DNA of 64,000 bases from Bin80 sp965116685 (lineage in GTDB: Bacteria > Bacteroidota > Rhodothermia > Rhodothermales > Bin80). The translations under genes and the position numbers were made by a program. Shown piece by piece: positions 9,997 through 19,944 of this stretch (positions are counted from its first letter, which is position 1; each line of letters begins with the position of its first letter). The stretch spans positions 3,534,001-3,598,000 of the forward strand of contig OZ220707.1 in assembly GCA_965116685.1 (NCBI GenBank). The letters run 5' to 3'. The notes under the pieces are model-generated. The model had not been told where the DNA came from. It made no database searches and saw nothing but the letters and a program-made list of their open reading frames with translations.

Positions 9997-11142
9997 GTGA
10001 CGATGCGACTCCAGCACAAGGCCGGAGACAATCTGTTCGTGGACTTTGCTGGTAAAACCATCGAAGTGACCAATCCAGAGACCGGCGAGACTACGAACGC
10101 CCAGATCTTTGTAGCCACCATGGGCGGTTCCAATTATACCTATGTGGAAGCGGTGGAGGACCAAAAACTACGCAGTTGGATTGATGCCCATGTGCGATGT
10201 CTGGAATTTTTGCAGGCCCTTCCCCGGGTGATTGTCTGTGACAACCTGAAGGCGGCAGTTATACGCGCTCGTCGCCCAAAACCCGTGATCAATAAGACCT
10301 ACGAGGATTTTGGCCGCTACTACGACCTCATCCTTTCTCCTGCACGTGTAAAAAAGCCGCAAGATAAAAGTGCTGTGGAGGGAGCGGTCAAATGGATCAC
10401 AACGCACATCTTGACGCGTCTTGAGTTGCGTCAATTTTTCAGTATTGCGGAGCTCAATCAGGCGATCCGTCCACTCTTGAATCAGCTGAACAACCGACCA
10501 TTCCAAAAGAAGCTGGGCACGCGTCTGAGTCAATTTGAGGAGTTGGACTTGCCGGCCATGCGCCCCCTACCAGAGACTCGGTATCCCTATCGAGAATGTA
10601 AGAAGCTGAAAGTGAGTATGAATTACCACGTGTACGCCAAGGGCGGCGATTATAGCGTTCCGTACCGTTATGTACATCAGACGTTGGAGGTCTGGATTTC
10701 GGATCGCTTGGTGCAATGCTTTTTCAAGACGAAACTCATCGCGCAACATACCCGGCTTCGGGGGAAGGGACGCTATAGCACCCATGAGAGCCATCTGCCA
10801 GAACATCATCGTCAGTATCAAGATCGAGAGCGTATTCTGGACCTCGCCAAATCCATAGGTCCCAACGCTCTGCGGCTGATTGAGGCGATCCTGGATCACC
10901 GAAAGCACCGGGAACAAAGCTTCCGTTCGGTTAAAGGGATTCTGGGATTGGAGCAGCGCTACGGTAAAGAACGCCTGGATGCTGCCTGTGGGCTTGCATG
11001 GTCACTGGGAGAACATGCCTTCAATTATCCAAGCCTCGCCTCCATCCTGAAATACGGTCGGGATCAACTTCACGAGTCCCCCCCCACTCCGCCACCCATC
11101 TTACATGAGAATGTCCGCGGCGGAGATTATTACGCAAACTAA
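9997..11142 (+). pseudogene. istA: IstA transposase, N-terminally truncated
   Basis: The 381 codons cover the DDE core and C-terminus: first Asp in LFVDFAGKTIEV, second in VIVCDNLKAAV and Glu in KSAVEGAVKWI. The usual ~125 N-terminal residues with the helix-turn-helix are absent, because the sequence upstream of about 9990 is unrelated. The C-terminal SRFL-type beta domain (YHVYAKGGDYSVPYRY) is present. The stop at 11142 is followed after 15 bp by istB. Without the DNA-binding domain it should be inactive. Confidence 0.85.
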
Positions 11143-11313
11143 CCATCTGATTCAACCATGACCCATCATTCTACCTTGGACCAACTCGAAAAGCTGTGTT
11201 TTCACGGTATGGCCAGTGCACTGCGCGATCAATTGGCGCAGTCTGAAATTGAACGTCTCTCCTTCATGGAACGTCTTGGGCTGCTCCTGGATCGCGAGAT
11301 TAGTGACCGGGAA

Positions 11314-11696
11314 AACCGGTCGTTGACCGCGCGGTTGCGCCGCGCCAAACTGCATCAAAATGCCTGTATGGAAGATATCAACTATCGGACCGCTTGCGGA
11401 CTGGATCAGCAACAAATGTTGCAACTCGCCAGTTGCGACTGGATGCGACGTCACCTGAACGTCATCCTTACGGGTCCCAGTGGAACCGGCAAAAGCTTCC
11501 TGGCTTGTGCATTGGCACACAAGGCCTGTCTGGAGGGCTTTCGGGTACGATACCACCGACTCCCGCGTCTGCTCGAAGAACTGAGCGTTGCCCGTGCCGA
11601 TGGCCGATACCTGAAGATCTTGGATACATTGCGAAAACTGGATGTACTGATCCTCGATGACTGGGGATTATTCCATCTATCACAAACCCAACAGGA
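11314..11696 (+). repeat. 383-bp target-site direct repeat, left copy
   Basis: This copy is identical by eye to 13629-14011. It begins AACCGGTCGTTGACC and ends AACCCAACAGGA. It is internal istB sequence duplicated on insertion of the IS1634-family element. Confidence 0.92.
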
Positions 11697-13628
11697 CCTG
11701 ACTTTGACGGTTTCGATTTTTCCAGGTACAAAACCACTGTTTCCGTGCTTTCTGGGAGGTTTTTTTTTGGCCTTCCTGTGTAGTGTTCAGTCTTGCTTTT
11801 TAATTGTATTTTTCGTATCTTTGTAATTCACCAACCAACTGTGTCATGTGGGTCCGAGAACTCAAACGAAAAACCACGAAAAACATCTCTGTCCAGATTG
11901 TTGAGAGCTACCGTAATAAGGAAAGAAAGCCGCGGGTTCGTATCGTCCGACACATGGGAAGCGTTCACCCGGATGCAGTGGACGGTCTGGTTAAAATTGC
12001 CTATCTGGAATTAGCTCGGATCCAAGAAGACCTGCAACCCTCCTTATTTCCTGCAGAGTCTTATGTAGACGAGGTGGTGGCTGCCCGCAGAAAAAAACGG
12101 GAGTCGAAGGCACTGGTGATCAAAGATGCACGGAAGCTGGAGGAAATACGGCGCATCTGTCTGGGCTTTCACGAGGTCATGGGGGCCCTGTATCACCAGA
12201 TGCGGTTTACAGAGGTCTTTGATCGCCGTCAGAAGATGTCTCGTCGTCTGTTCAAGCAAGCGGTTTTACTTCGTCTGGCTGCACCTGGGGATAGTAAACT
12301 GGCCCATGCACGGCAGATGTCCAAGGATGCGGGGGTGGACGTTCCGGTGGAGAAGTTCTATCGGATGATGGATGCCGTCACGGACGACCGAATTGAACAG
12401 ATGAAGCAGCTGGTCTCCAACGAGACGCTCGGCATGCTTGGCGGGAAACTGAAGGTGCTGTTTTTTGATGTGACGACATTGAGCTTTGCCAGTGAGTTGC
12501 CGGATGAGCTACGCAAGAAAGGGTTTAGCAAGGATGGGAAGCCCAAAAAGGTTCAGTTGGTCTTGGCATTGATCCAAACCCAAGAAGGGCTTCCGGTCAC
12601 GTACGAACTCTTTCCCGGCAATACCACCGATGTAAAGACGCTTGAACCGGCGATGACGCGCCTCAAAGAATGTTTTGATTTGGATCGGATGATTGTCGTT
12701 GCCGATTCAGGGATGTTGAGCAAGGAGAATTTAGCGTTGTTGCAAAGTCTGGGCTGTGACTATATCGTGGCTGCACGTTTACGGTCATTAAATCAACTCC
12801 ACACCAAGACGATTCTCGGGGCACAGTCTTGGAAGGTTTTAACGACGGGTCGTAAGGTTACCGAACACAAACTTGGTGGTCGACGCTTGATTTTGCGCTA
12901 TTGTCCAAAGAAGGCAGCTCGGGATGTACATTCACGGGAGAAGGCAATTGAGAAGGTGAAGAATCGTTTGAAACAGGGGGTCAAGGGCACCGGCAGAAGT
13001 GGTCGATTTCTGAAGGTGAAGCAGGATGGAGTGAGCTTAGATCAAGCAGCGATTGTTCGGGATGAGAAGTTTGATGGGCTGCATGGGGTCTGGACGAGTC
13101 TGGAGGATCTGACTCCAGAACAAGTCTATCAACATTATGGAGAGTTATGGCGAATTGAAGAAGGTTTTCGTGTGATGAAACACACCATGGCGATCCGGCC
13201 CATCTTTCACTGGGTCGAGCGTCGGGTGCGTGCCCATATTGCAATCTGTTTTGTTGCATTTGCCCTGTTACGGATCTTCCGACACCGATATAATGCGAGG
13301 TTTGGTTCAAAACATCGCCTGAGTGAAGGGCAGATTTTAGCAGAACTTGGTGCGGTGGAAACCTCCATGATTTGTGATCGAGGCAATCGGGCAGAATACC
13401 TTCTTCCATCGAAGGTTACCGAAACGAGCGGGCGCCTATACCAGACAGTCGGTCTGACGATACAGCGCCAGACCGTACTGTTCAAAGAGGGGACGACCTC
13501 CTAAATCAAGCGTCCCATTCGGTCTCGATCTTCATCATTCCGCCCTGAAAAGGGGGATTGGTAGTGTTCAGTTTTCCCGGAAATCCCACTCCAGAACCCC
13601 TGTGACGGAGGTAACCGTCGAAGTCAAG
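11697..13628 (+). mobile_element. IS1634-family element, apparently complete
   Basis: The 1,932-bp element begins CCTGACTTTGACGGTTTCG and ends, read inward on the other strand, CTTGACTTCGACGGTTACC, an imperfect inverted repeat. It carries one intact transposase gene. It is flanked by 383-bp direct repeats of istB. Exceptionally long and variable target duplications are a known trait of the IS1634/IS1549 group, which supports the family call. Confidence 0.92.
11846..13504 (+). CDS. IS1634-family transposase
   Basis: The product is 552 aa when started at the ATG at 11846 (MWVRELKRKT); an upstream in-frame ATG at 11804 lies close to the IS end. The DDE residues are recognised in KVLFFDVTTLSF, RMIVVADSGMLS and the YGELWRIEEGFRVMKHTM block with Glu. 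Length and motif spacing fit IS1634-type members of the IS4 superfamily. It is the only gene of the element and is open throughout. A second, more distant IS1634-type transposase lies at 48501-50366. Confidence 0.93.
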   Translation: MWVRELKRKTTKNISVQIVESYRNKERKPRVRIVRHMGSVHPDAVDGLVKIAYLELARIQEDLQPSLFPAESYVDEVVAARRKKRESKALVIKDARKLEEIRRICLGFHEVMGALYHQMRFTEVFDRRQKMSRRLFKQAVLLRLAAPGDSKLAHARQMSKDAGVDVPVEKFYRMMDAVTDDRIEQMKQLVSNETLGMLGGKLKVLFFDVTTLSFASELPDELRKKGFSKDGKPKKVQLVLALIQTQEGLPVTYELFPGNTTDVKTLEPAMTRLKECFDLDRMIVVADSGMLSKENLALLQSLGCDYIVAARLRSLNQLHTKTILGAQSWKVLTTGRKVTEHKLGGRRLILRYCPKKAARDVHSREKAIEKVKNRLKQGVKGTGRSGRFLKVKQDGVSLDQAAIVRDEKFDGLHGVWTSLEDLTPEQVYQHYGELWRIEEGFRVMKHTMAIRPIFHWVERRVRAHIAICFVAFALLRIFRHRYNARFGSKHRLSEGQILAELGAVETSMICDRGNRAEYLLPSKVTETSGRLYQTVGLTIQRQTVLFKEGTTS

Positions 13629-14011
13629 AACCGGTCGTTGACCGCGCGGTTGCGCCGCGCCAAACTGCATCAAAATGCCTGTATGGAAGATATCAACTAT
13701 CGGACCGCTTGCGGACTGGATCAGCAACAAATGTTGCAACTCGCCAGTTGCGACTGGATGCGACGTCACCTGAACGTCATCCTTACGGGTCCCAGTGGAA
13801 CCGGCAAAAGCTTCCTGGCTTGTGCATTGGCACACAAGGCCTGTCTGGAGGGCTTTCGGGTACGATACCACCGACTCCCGCGTCTGCTCGAAGAACTGAG
13901 CGTTGCCCGTGCCGATGGCCGATACCTGAAGATCTTGGATACATTGCGAAAACTGGATGTACTGATCCTCGATGACTGGGGATTATTCCATCTATCACAA
14001 ACCCAACAGGA
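13629..14011 (+). repeat. 383-bp target-site direct repeat, right copy
   Basis: This is the same length and sequence as 11314-11696. It is followed directly by the remainder of istB (AGATCTTTTTCAATTG). Lack of visible divergence suggests a recent insertion. Confidence 0.92.
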
Positions 14012-14386
14012 AGATCTTTTTCAATTGTTAGATGAGCGGATTCAAAAACGATCCACCATTGCAACCAGTCAATCACCCGTCGAACACTGGCATCAAAATA
14101 TGGCCAATCCTACGATTGCCAATGCCCTCTTGGACCGCCTTGTTCAACCCGCGTATCGAATTGAACTCAAGGGAGAGTCCATGCGAAAACATCTGACGGA
14201 ACCTTTGAACGAATTAAACGAAATAAACACTAAATAAATGTAAAATCCAAGCTCAAAAAAAAATTCATCCTCAGGTGTGCAAATTCGATCTCATTAGGTG
14301 TGCAAATTCATCTCAGTACACATACCTTTCGGCGTTTAGGTCAGAAACGTCATACTGGCTATGTCCTTTCTCCCCTGCAGAGATTG

Positions 14387-15679
14387 ATGCGATCTATTTC
14401 TCCAATTGATGTAGCGGGTTTTGCATGTTTACTGGCCTATGGCCTACTCTGCTGGATTACTCAAACTTCTGGAGATCCTTCTCTTCATCTGTTCTTGGGG
14501 TTCTCTATCTGTGTTGCAGCAATTACGTTTATCCTTTATGCCTATTACCGTAGTCATCCGGAACAAAAATTATCTGTGACCAGGCTTATTGGCTGGTCTA
14601 TCATATTTCGGATCTGCGGCCTGATTGGCGGTCCCTTCTATGAGGACGATTTTCACAGGTACTTATGGGATGCTTTTCGCTTCATTCAGGACGGCACCCC
14701 TTACGGCATCGCTCCAGAAGCCTTTTTCCTGGACATGAATGTGCCGGACCAGTTCCAACGTATTCTAGATGGCATCAATTACCCCGAATTGCCAACGATC
14801 TATGGACCGGTGACGCAACTCGTCTTTCTGGGGGGATACGGACTTGCGCCTGGCAGTGTCACTGCATTGCAGGTGATCATGATCCTTTTCGATCTGATGA
14901 CCATAGGCCTGTTACTTCGATTGGCATCTGCACCGGCAGTATTGCTCTATGCATGGAGTCCATTGGTGATCAAGGAGATTGCCTTTACCGCCCATCCTGA
15001 TGGGGTTGCTGTATTTCTTGTGCTTGCTGCCATAGTGCTGGCTCGAAGGGATAGGGTTTACGGTGCTGCTGTCTTTTTGGCTTTGGCTGTGGGGGCTAAA
15101 ATTCTTGCCTTGCTCGTTGTACCGTTTATTCTATTACGCACACTTTTACGTGTCTGGGGGCTCTTTTTAGGAACATTGGCACTGATCTATTTGCCCTTCG
15201 TATTGCAGGGCAGCACAGATTTAGATACGCTTCTTGTATTTACCCGCGAATGGGAATTCAATGCTGCTTTGTTCAGTTTATTAAAGCCCTGGGTCCCTAA
15301 TTCGATGGCTCGGATGATATGTGGTCTCGTGCTTGCAATTGCAGTAGGAAGTTACTATTTGGTGTACAGGCAAAGGAATCTTGGCACAATTGTCCGTGGC
15401 GATTGGATTTATGGCGGGTTGCTTGCGCTCTGGCCGGTCGTCAACTCTTGGTACCTGCTGTGGTTACTGCCCTTTGCGGTGATCCGTCCCAGTGCCTGGG
15501 CGTGGACGGCATCGGTCGCAGTGCTGTTATCGTATATCACGGGATTGAACCTAGATAACATGGATATGCATCCATTTGCACATCCAGACTGGGTGCGCCC
15601 GTTGGAGTATGGATTGATCTTACTGGCCTTGTCCTATGACATATTCAGACGCAGATCCATCAGGTCCAATCTTGTGTAG
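14387..15679 (+). CDS. Polytopic membrane glycosyltransferase-like protein (mannosyltransferase/DUF2029 type)
   Basis: The 430-aa protein from the ATG at 14387 has about ten hydrophobic segments separated by short loops. An early luminal-type loop carries the acidic pair in GPFYEDDFHRYLWDA, typical of GT-C glycosyltransferases that use polyprenyl-phosphate sugars. Features such as YLWDA, TIYGPV and LLYAWSPLVIKE are common in alpha-mannosyltransferase-like or DUF2029 proteins. The frame is open upstream into the IS21 terminus (GTG at 14300), so the IS inserted just before, or possibly within, the original 5' end and the native promoter is probably lost. The exact sugar and acceptor cannot be told from sequence. 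Confidence 0.7.
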   Translation: MRSISPIDVAGFACLLAYGLLCWITQTSGDPSLHLFLGFSICVAAITFILYAYYRSHPEQKLSVTRLIGWSIIFRICGLIGGPFYEDDFHRYLWDAFRFIQDGTPYGIAPEAFFLDMNVPDQFQRILDGINYPELPTIYGPVTQLVFLGGYGLAPGSVTALQVIMILFDLMTIGLLLRLASAPAVLLYAWSPLVIKEIAFTAHPDGVAVFLVLAAIVLARRDRVYGAAVFLALAVGAKILALLVVPFILLRTLLRVWGLFLGTLALIYLPFVLQGSTDLDTLLVFTREWEFNAALFSLLKPWVPNSMARMICGLVLAIAVGSYYLVYRQRNLGTIVRGDWIYGGLLALWPVVNSWYLLWLLPFAVIRPSAWAWTASVAVLLSYITGLNLDNMDMHPFAHPDWVRPLEYGLILLALSYDIFRRRSIRSNLV

Positions 15680-15773
15680 GGGCGGGCAAGCCGGCATCCC
15701 CTTGGATCCCGAAGCCGGAGGGAATATAGCTGTATGTAAAAGGGAATCAGGGGCTTCGATATGGTGGTGCTCG

Positions 15774-16637
15774 CTACTGAGCAGCTGCCTCATTAAGACG
15801 CCAGTCATATTCATGATCAAGCGATCCATCAAAGCTTTTCAACTGCTCCGCCAAGTCCTCGTCTGCATACTTTTGCAGATGAGCCAGCACACCCTCCTCA
15901 GAGCCGCCAAAGTCTTCCATGTACCAGAAATATAGACTTGACGTAACCCCAAATGCCTCATCCAGGAATTCTACCGCACGCAGATGATTGACAAAATCTT
16001 TCGCGCATTCATCCATCAACCGCTCCAGGTTCTCTGCGGTGAAGGCCTCGGATGCCAGATTTGGACAGCTTAAGCTGGCGCAATTGACTGCATAATGAAT
16101 CCGACTGTCCTGCCAGATCGGACGCAGGATATCGTGCTCAATATTGTCCAGCGTCAGGGGAACTTCAGCTACGGTTGCATGGATGTCTTTCCATGGCCCG
16201 GAATCAGGAGTTTCTCCATTATGAATCTGGAGAATTGATTCAATGGGATAGGCATCTACAACGACACGTACGGTTACCGCATTGTAGAGGTTGATCCAGT
16301 AGGCCATCTGAACGTCCCGTGCATATTGGCGAGGATCCAACCTCTGAAGATGTTCGAGGTATTGATTTAGGCGCTGCCGATCTGCTGTGTTTGTCTGGAG
16401 TGCCTGGTAGTCAAAAAGATGAATACCGGATGGATCATCCGTGACCAGGTAAGCGTCCAGAATTACTTGCCAGTCGGAGTGGTCAATCGTAGCGGTATTC
16501 GCGGAATCAAATTTGTCCCAAATACTATCTGTAGGCTGGCCATAAGAGAGGGGAGCAGTGAGTATCAACAACCCTAAGACTCCAATTCCAAATTGAGGGA
16601 GCCCGAAATTTCCTCGAACCCGCTTATTCTTTCCCAT
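15774..16637 (-). CDS. Secreted DUF547-domain protein
   Basis: The N-terminus from the ATG at 16637 has a basic start (MGKNKRVRG), a hydrophobic core GVLGLLILTAPLSYG and a likely signal peptidase site before QPTD; an ATG at 16649 adds four residues. The body matches the DUF547 pattern: YQALQTN, YWINLYNAVTVRVVVD and the conserved cysteine block HYAVNCASLSCPNL. DUF547 proteins are periplasmic or extracellular and of unknown biochemical role. The gene converges with the glycosyltransferase-like gene, ending 95 bp away. It is separated by about 117 bp from the minus-strand pair upstream, so it could be the last gene of that run. Confidence 0.85.
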   Translation of the reverse strand: MGKNKRVRGNFGLPQFGIGVLGLLILTAPLSYGQPTDSIWDKFDSANTATIDHSDWQVILDAYLVTDDPSGIHLFDYQALQTNTADRQRLNQYLEHLQRLDPRQYARDVQMAYWINLYNAVTVRVVVDAYPIESILQIHNGETPDSGPWKDIHATVAEVPLTLDNIEHDILRPIWQDSRIHYAVNCASLSCPNLASEAFTAENLERLMDECAKDFVNHLRAVEFLDEAFGVTSSLYFWYMEDFGGSEEGVLAHLQKYADEDLAEQLKSFDGSLDHEYDWRLNEAAAQ

Positions 16638-16753
16638 TTTTATGTACATTCAGAGCTACCTGTTGTCAGCTTATTGATGGGTGATGCCACACCGCCTGCC
16701 CAACACAGCCAATCTCCGCAGACATGAAAAAACAAGGTTTGGCGTGGTGGTAA

Positions 16754-17728
16754 TTATAGGCCACTACCAGAGCCGCCGCCCAATCCTACGCTAAGACCGA
16801 TGCCGAACACGGTAGATTCCGCCGTGTTACGACCTCCAACAACCCCTCCAAAAAAAGCATGTACGCTCGTGTTGCCAAACAGGTCGGCAAACAACTGGCC
16901 GCCAAGAATCTGGCTATCTTCTTCCAAGCCGGGAAACCGGCTCGGTGAAAAACCAGTCCCACCAATATCAATTCCCGAGGTTGCATTCACCATGCGGTAG
17001 TTGCCTCCTACTCTTATACGGTTGCCAATAGGAACAAAGACCCACAGGTTCATAAATATCTCCGAAGGAACATCAACATCGTCATCGCCCTGACCAGCAC
17101 CTACTGCATTGGAGTTTACCGAAGTGGATCCTCTGTGTCGGTAACCAATCTCTCCCGATGCCCCTACCATATTCCAGAACTTACCAACGATTAATGATCC
17201 CTCGAATCCACTGGTACCATCTCCGAGCGAGTTGATATAGCCAGTGTCGTATCCGCCAGGGATTGTTAAACCAACACGTGCCGCAATACTGGGTGCATTA
17301 CTGCTGACCAATTCATCTACAAAACGCCAAGTCACGGAAAGGTTGGTATCGAATAGCCCACTGTAGCTCTCTTCCCCACCGGATGGGCCAACCGCACCAT
17401 CCACATTGCTTTTTGCCCAGGCCGTCTGCAGATCCACAGCAACCGCATCATTCAGTGCATAGTTGGCATGAATCCACACCGTATTCTGTCCCAGGCTTGC
17501 TCCTGTAGCCTCCAATGGTCCTTTAACGGTTTCTGTACCCCGATAGAATTTCTCAGCATTTTGATTATAATATGAAACGCTGACACTACCGGTGCGGGGC
17601 TCCGCAATCCATGGCGTGCCCTGAGAAAGAGCCGTCTGTGATGGGTTCCATAGCACCATGCTTAAGAAGGCAGGCAGTAGTAGCCTGCGCAGAGCGCACA
17701 CGATTTCCTTGCCTTTGTTATCCTTCAT
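16754..17728 (-). CDS. Putative outer-membrane beta-barrel protein
   Basis: The 324-aa product from the ATG at 17728 has a signal peptide (ALRRLLLPAFLSMVLW ... ALSQG). It then shows alternating polar/hydrophobic strands with many aromatic and Gly residues (TVWIHANYALNDAVAVDLQTAWA, GASGEIGYRHRG), as expected for a transmembrane barrel. The C-terminus ends GIGLSVGLGGGSGSGL instead of the classical terminal Phe. The start overlaps the stop of the preceding small secreted protein by 11 bases, implying coupled translation. No family name can be given with certainty; it resembles transporter-like or DUF-type barrels. Confidence 0.65.
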   Translation of the reverse strand: MKDNKGKEIVCALRRLLLPAFLSMVLWNPSQTALSQGTPWIAEPRTGSVSVSYYNQNAEKFYRGTETVKGPLEATGASLGQNTVWIHANYALNDAVAVDLQTAWAKSNVDGAVGPSGGEESYSGLFDTNLSVTWRFVDELVSSNAPSIAARVGLTIPGGYDTGYINSLGDGTSGFEGSLIVGKFWNMVGASGEIGYRHRGSTSVNSNAVGAGQGDDDVDVPSEIFMNLWVFVPIGNRIRVGGNYRMVNATSGIDIGGTGFSPSRFPGLEEDSQILGGQLFADLFGNTSVHAFFGGVVGGRNTAESTVFGIGLSVGLGGGSGSGL

Positions 17729-18134
17729 CAATGACCTCGTTTTGTATGCCACGGATGGGAGTTTGAAGCTTATAGCGTCGGGTTAGAAAATAATGGACGA
17801 CTTCCATGCGGATACCGCAATCATCTTCCTCTATGTCGGGGCTGCACAGTTCCTTAACTGCCTCGTCATATGGTGATCCAGTTTCTTCCTTGGCGTAGAC
17901 TGCCTCTAAGCTGGCAGCCAGGATGATTGCCCGATCACGATCCAACTCGGACTTCTCAATCGGGCATCCCTTGCAGGCCAATACTTTGAAAGTTAACGAT
18001 TTACCCTGTGCATACGCTTTACGCGGGCTGATCTGCCCAGGTCCCGTACCGATTGAACCTGATGGCGCGATTGCTGGAGTTGTAAATCCGAAAAAGACAG
18101 CAACAACTGCGAATAAGCAAATAGAACGAATCAT
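17718..18134 (-). CDS. Small secreted protein with cysteine pair, unknown function
   Basis: The 138-aa protein from the ATG at 18134 has a signal peptide MIRSICLFAVVAVFFGFTTP. The mature part contains the CxGC-like motif VLACKGCPIEKS and two further cysteines in ELCSPDIEEDDCG. Paired cysteines suggest disulfides or metal/haem contact, but a CxxCH haem site is absent. It overlaps the barrel gene at 17728 and is probably its operon partner at the outer membrane. A longer in-frame start at 18173 would mask the signal peptide and is less likely. Confidence 0.65.
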   Translation of the reverse strand: MIRSICLFAVVAVFFGFTTPAIAPSGSIGTGPGQISPRKAYAQGKSLTFKVLACKGCPIEKSELDRDRAIILAASLEAVYAKEETGSPYDEAVKELCSPDIEEDDCGIRMEVVHYFLTRRYKLQTPIRGIQNEVIDEG

Positions 18135-18605
18135 GAAGTTTATTTGAATGGCTATTAGGTGCAGAAACCCCAAATATACATATTCTGAAGATTAGGTGAG
18201 TGGGCAGAGTCAATAATTTTGGGGCTTCCGTTTTTTAAGTGGGTTCGGTGACAGGCCCAAGGCCCCCTGTATATTGTAAGGGATGCGAAATGAGTACGTG
18301 TTTCAGTGATCAAAGAAATTGGAGATAATCGGTATAGCTCTTAGGATTTTTGATTTCAAGATCGTTTGATCTTTCCAGGATCACAGGCGCGTTGCGTACT
18401 TGTAGTTTGCATCAGATCTCCGCGGATCACCTCCCCAGGAGTAACCAACCGCCCCCTGCGTCACGAACGCCTGGGGGGGAAGTCGTGCCCTAGGGAGTGC
18501 TGTGATTTACGCCCCGTAGAGAGTTTGTGCCATTGAGCACCGATACAGGGACCGACGAAGCGTCACAGCGATCCGCGACCACCTTCACTATAAATATACA
18601 TCATT
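18135..18605. other. 470-bp non-coding region; probable IS110 left end with possible bridge-RNA locus
   Basis: No open gene is seen. The part next to the IS110-type transposase relic is GC-rich with potential stems (for example GTAACCAACCGCCCCC with GGGGGG downstream). In IS110-group elements the non-coding end upstream of the transposase is known to encode the bridge (seek) RNA. The position fits, but no programmable loops were resolved by eye and the transposase is broken. Confidence 0.35.
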
Positions 18606-19345
18606 ATGTCTATGAATCTTCAACCCACCATTTTTTCTGGCATTGACTGGGGCTCTGAGTTGCACCAGGTGTGCATCGTGAACGCAGCGGGGACCGTGCT
18701 TGGCGAGAAAGCGTTTCCACATTCGGGGGAAGGGCTCTACCAATTGCGGGGCTGGATCTTGCATCACGCGAGCTGTGATGCGGGCGACATTGCGGTGACC
18801 ATTGAGGTCCTCATGGCCCGGTCGTCGATTGCTTTATGGAGCACGGCTTCCAAGTGTTTGCGATCAATCCCAAGCAGTTGGATCGCTTCCGGGATCGGTT
18901 TTCGCCGGCTGGGGCGAAGGATGATCGCCGGGATGCTCGTGTCCTCGCCGATGCCATTCGGACCGATCCAAGATGTCTGCGTCGATTAGACCCCATCGAT
19001 GCGGAGATCATTCAGTTGCGTGAGTGGTCTCGGATGGCAGGCGAGTTGACGGCCCAGCGCACCCGGCTGACGCATCAGGTCCGAACTCAGCTCTGGCGCT
19101 ACTTCCCGCAATTCCTGGAACTCGGGTTCCCGCTGTGCTCCGCGGTCTGAGAGACCTGTGGACGCTCATTCCCACGCCAGCACGGGCCCGCCGCGTGCGC
19201 CTCGCTTCCGTGGAAAAGGTATTGAAGCGACACCGGATCCGGCGCATCAACGCCGAGCAGGTGCTCCAGATCTTGCAGACCATTCCCATCCCGGTGGCCG
19301 ACAGAGTCCAAGAGGCCGCCACCGCCAACGCAGTCCATCCTTGGG
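18606..19345 (+). pseudogene. IS110-family (DEDD) transposase, frameshifted and truncated
   Basis: The start MSMNLQPTIFSGIDWGSELH carries the first catalytic Asp of the RuvC-like DEDD domain. A one-base loss near 18808 moves the continuation into another frame, with the block AINPKQLDRFRDRF and KDDRRDARVLADAI holding the last acidic pair. A second shift or deletion near 19125 leads to DLWTLIPTPARARR and further IS110-like sequence (LQTIPIPVADRVQEAATANA). The C-terminal domain with the conserved serine is missing; the frame instead fuses to a methyltransferase fragment. The element is dead. Confidence 0.85.
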
Positions 19346-19790
19346 TCAGGGCATTCGTGGACTTTATGTCCACGATCCAAAATTCAGGATATTCCATTGC
19401 TCATGGAGTCCTCAACGCTGCCGACTATGGAGTACCCCAGTCGAGAAAACGTCTCATTCTCCTAGCATCCAGGCTGGGAAAAACCCACCTACCTCCACCC
19501 GAAATACCACTGCACCCCAAGACGGTTCGGGATGCCATCGGGGGGCTCCCCCCAATCCCTGCAGGGGGGAGATGTGACCTGGATCAGCTCCACCCGGCAT
19601 CCGAGCTATCCCCGGTGAACCTGGAACGGATTCGCACATCCATCTCCGGCAAGAGCTGGCGGGATTGGCCGCCCCCATCTGGTTAATGATTGTCACAGCA
19701 ATCAAGACCGAATCAGTTGGAGGGATGTCTATGGGCGGATGGGTTGGCATCTCCCCGCCCCGACCATTACAACGCGGTTCCTCCAGCGCT
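19346..19790 (+). pseudogene. DNA C5-cytosine methyltransferase, C-terminal fragment
   Basis: The fragment contains NAADYGVPQSRKRLILLASR (motif VIII), TVRDAIGGLPPI, and, after a one-base frameshift in the C-run near 19672, VYGRMGWHLPAPTITTRF (motif IX region). The catalytic PCQ, ENV and SAM-binding motifs of the N-terminal half are absent. It is in frame with the IS110 relic upstream, producing a misleading fused ORF (19024-19686). A lost restriction-modification gene is the simplest reading. Confidence 0.8.
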
Positions 19791-19944
19791 CGCGAAAGCG
19801 ATTGGGCAGGCGATCGTTCAGTCGGTCTGTACATGATTCTACTCAGGTTCGAAAAGTACCAGGACACCGACTATCTGGAACCATGCAGCCTTGAGATCTG
19901 TCTAAATGGTCACTGTTCATAACTTCAGACAGTATCTCAGAATC

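Larger units (their letters stand above)
11158..14237 (+). pseudogene. istB: IstB ATPase split by IS1634 with 383-bp target duplication
   Basis: The first part (11158-11696) starts MTHHSTLDQLEKL, carries Walker A GPSGTGKSFLACA and the Walker B segment VLILDDWG, and then runs into the inserted element. The remaining part begins within a repeated 383-bp block at 13629 and ends at 14237. Splicing 11158-11696 to 14012-14237 restores a standard IstB frame through SQTQQEDLFQLLDERI. The open frame 13602-14237 on the far side is thus a chimera of IS end and istB and may still look like a small ATPase to gene finders. Confidence 0.9.
9990..14320 (+). mobile_element. Second IS21-family element, 5'-truncated and invaded by IS1634
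   Basis: The right end is seen at 14320. Read inward on the minus strand it starts TGTACTGAGATGAATTTGC, and a second partial copy of the terminal motif (GGTGTGCAAATTC) lies just inside. The left terminus and the DNA-binding N-terminus of IstA are missing. istB is split by an IS1634-family element that duplicated 383 bp of it. Without that insertion and duplication the element would be about 2 kb. It is a dead relic, distinct from the intact IS21 at 391-3022. Confidence 0.85.

Noticed and set aside
13602..14237. A separate small ATPase gene
   Set aside because: It is the IS1634 end fused to the duplicated 3' two-thirds of istB, not an independent gene.
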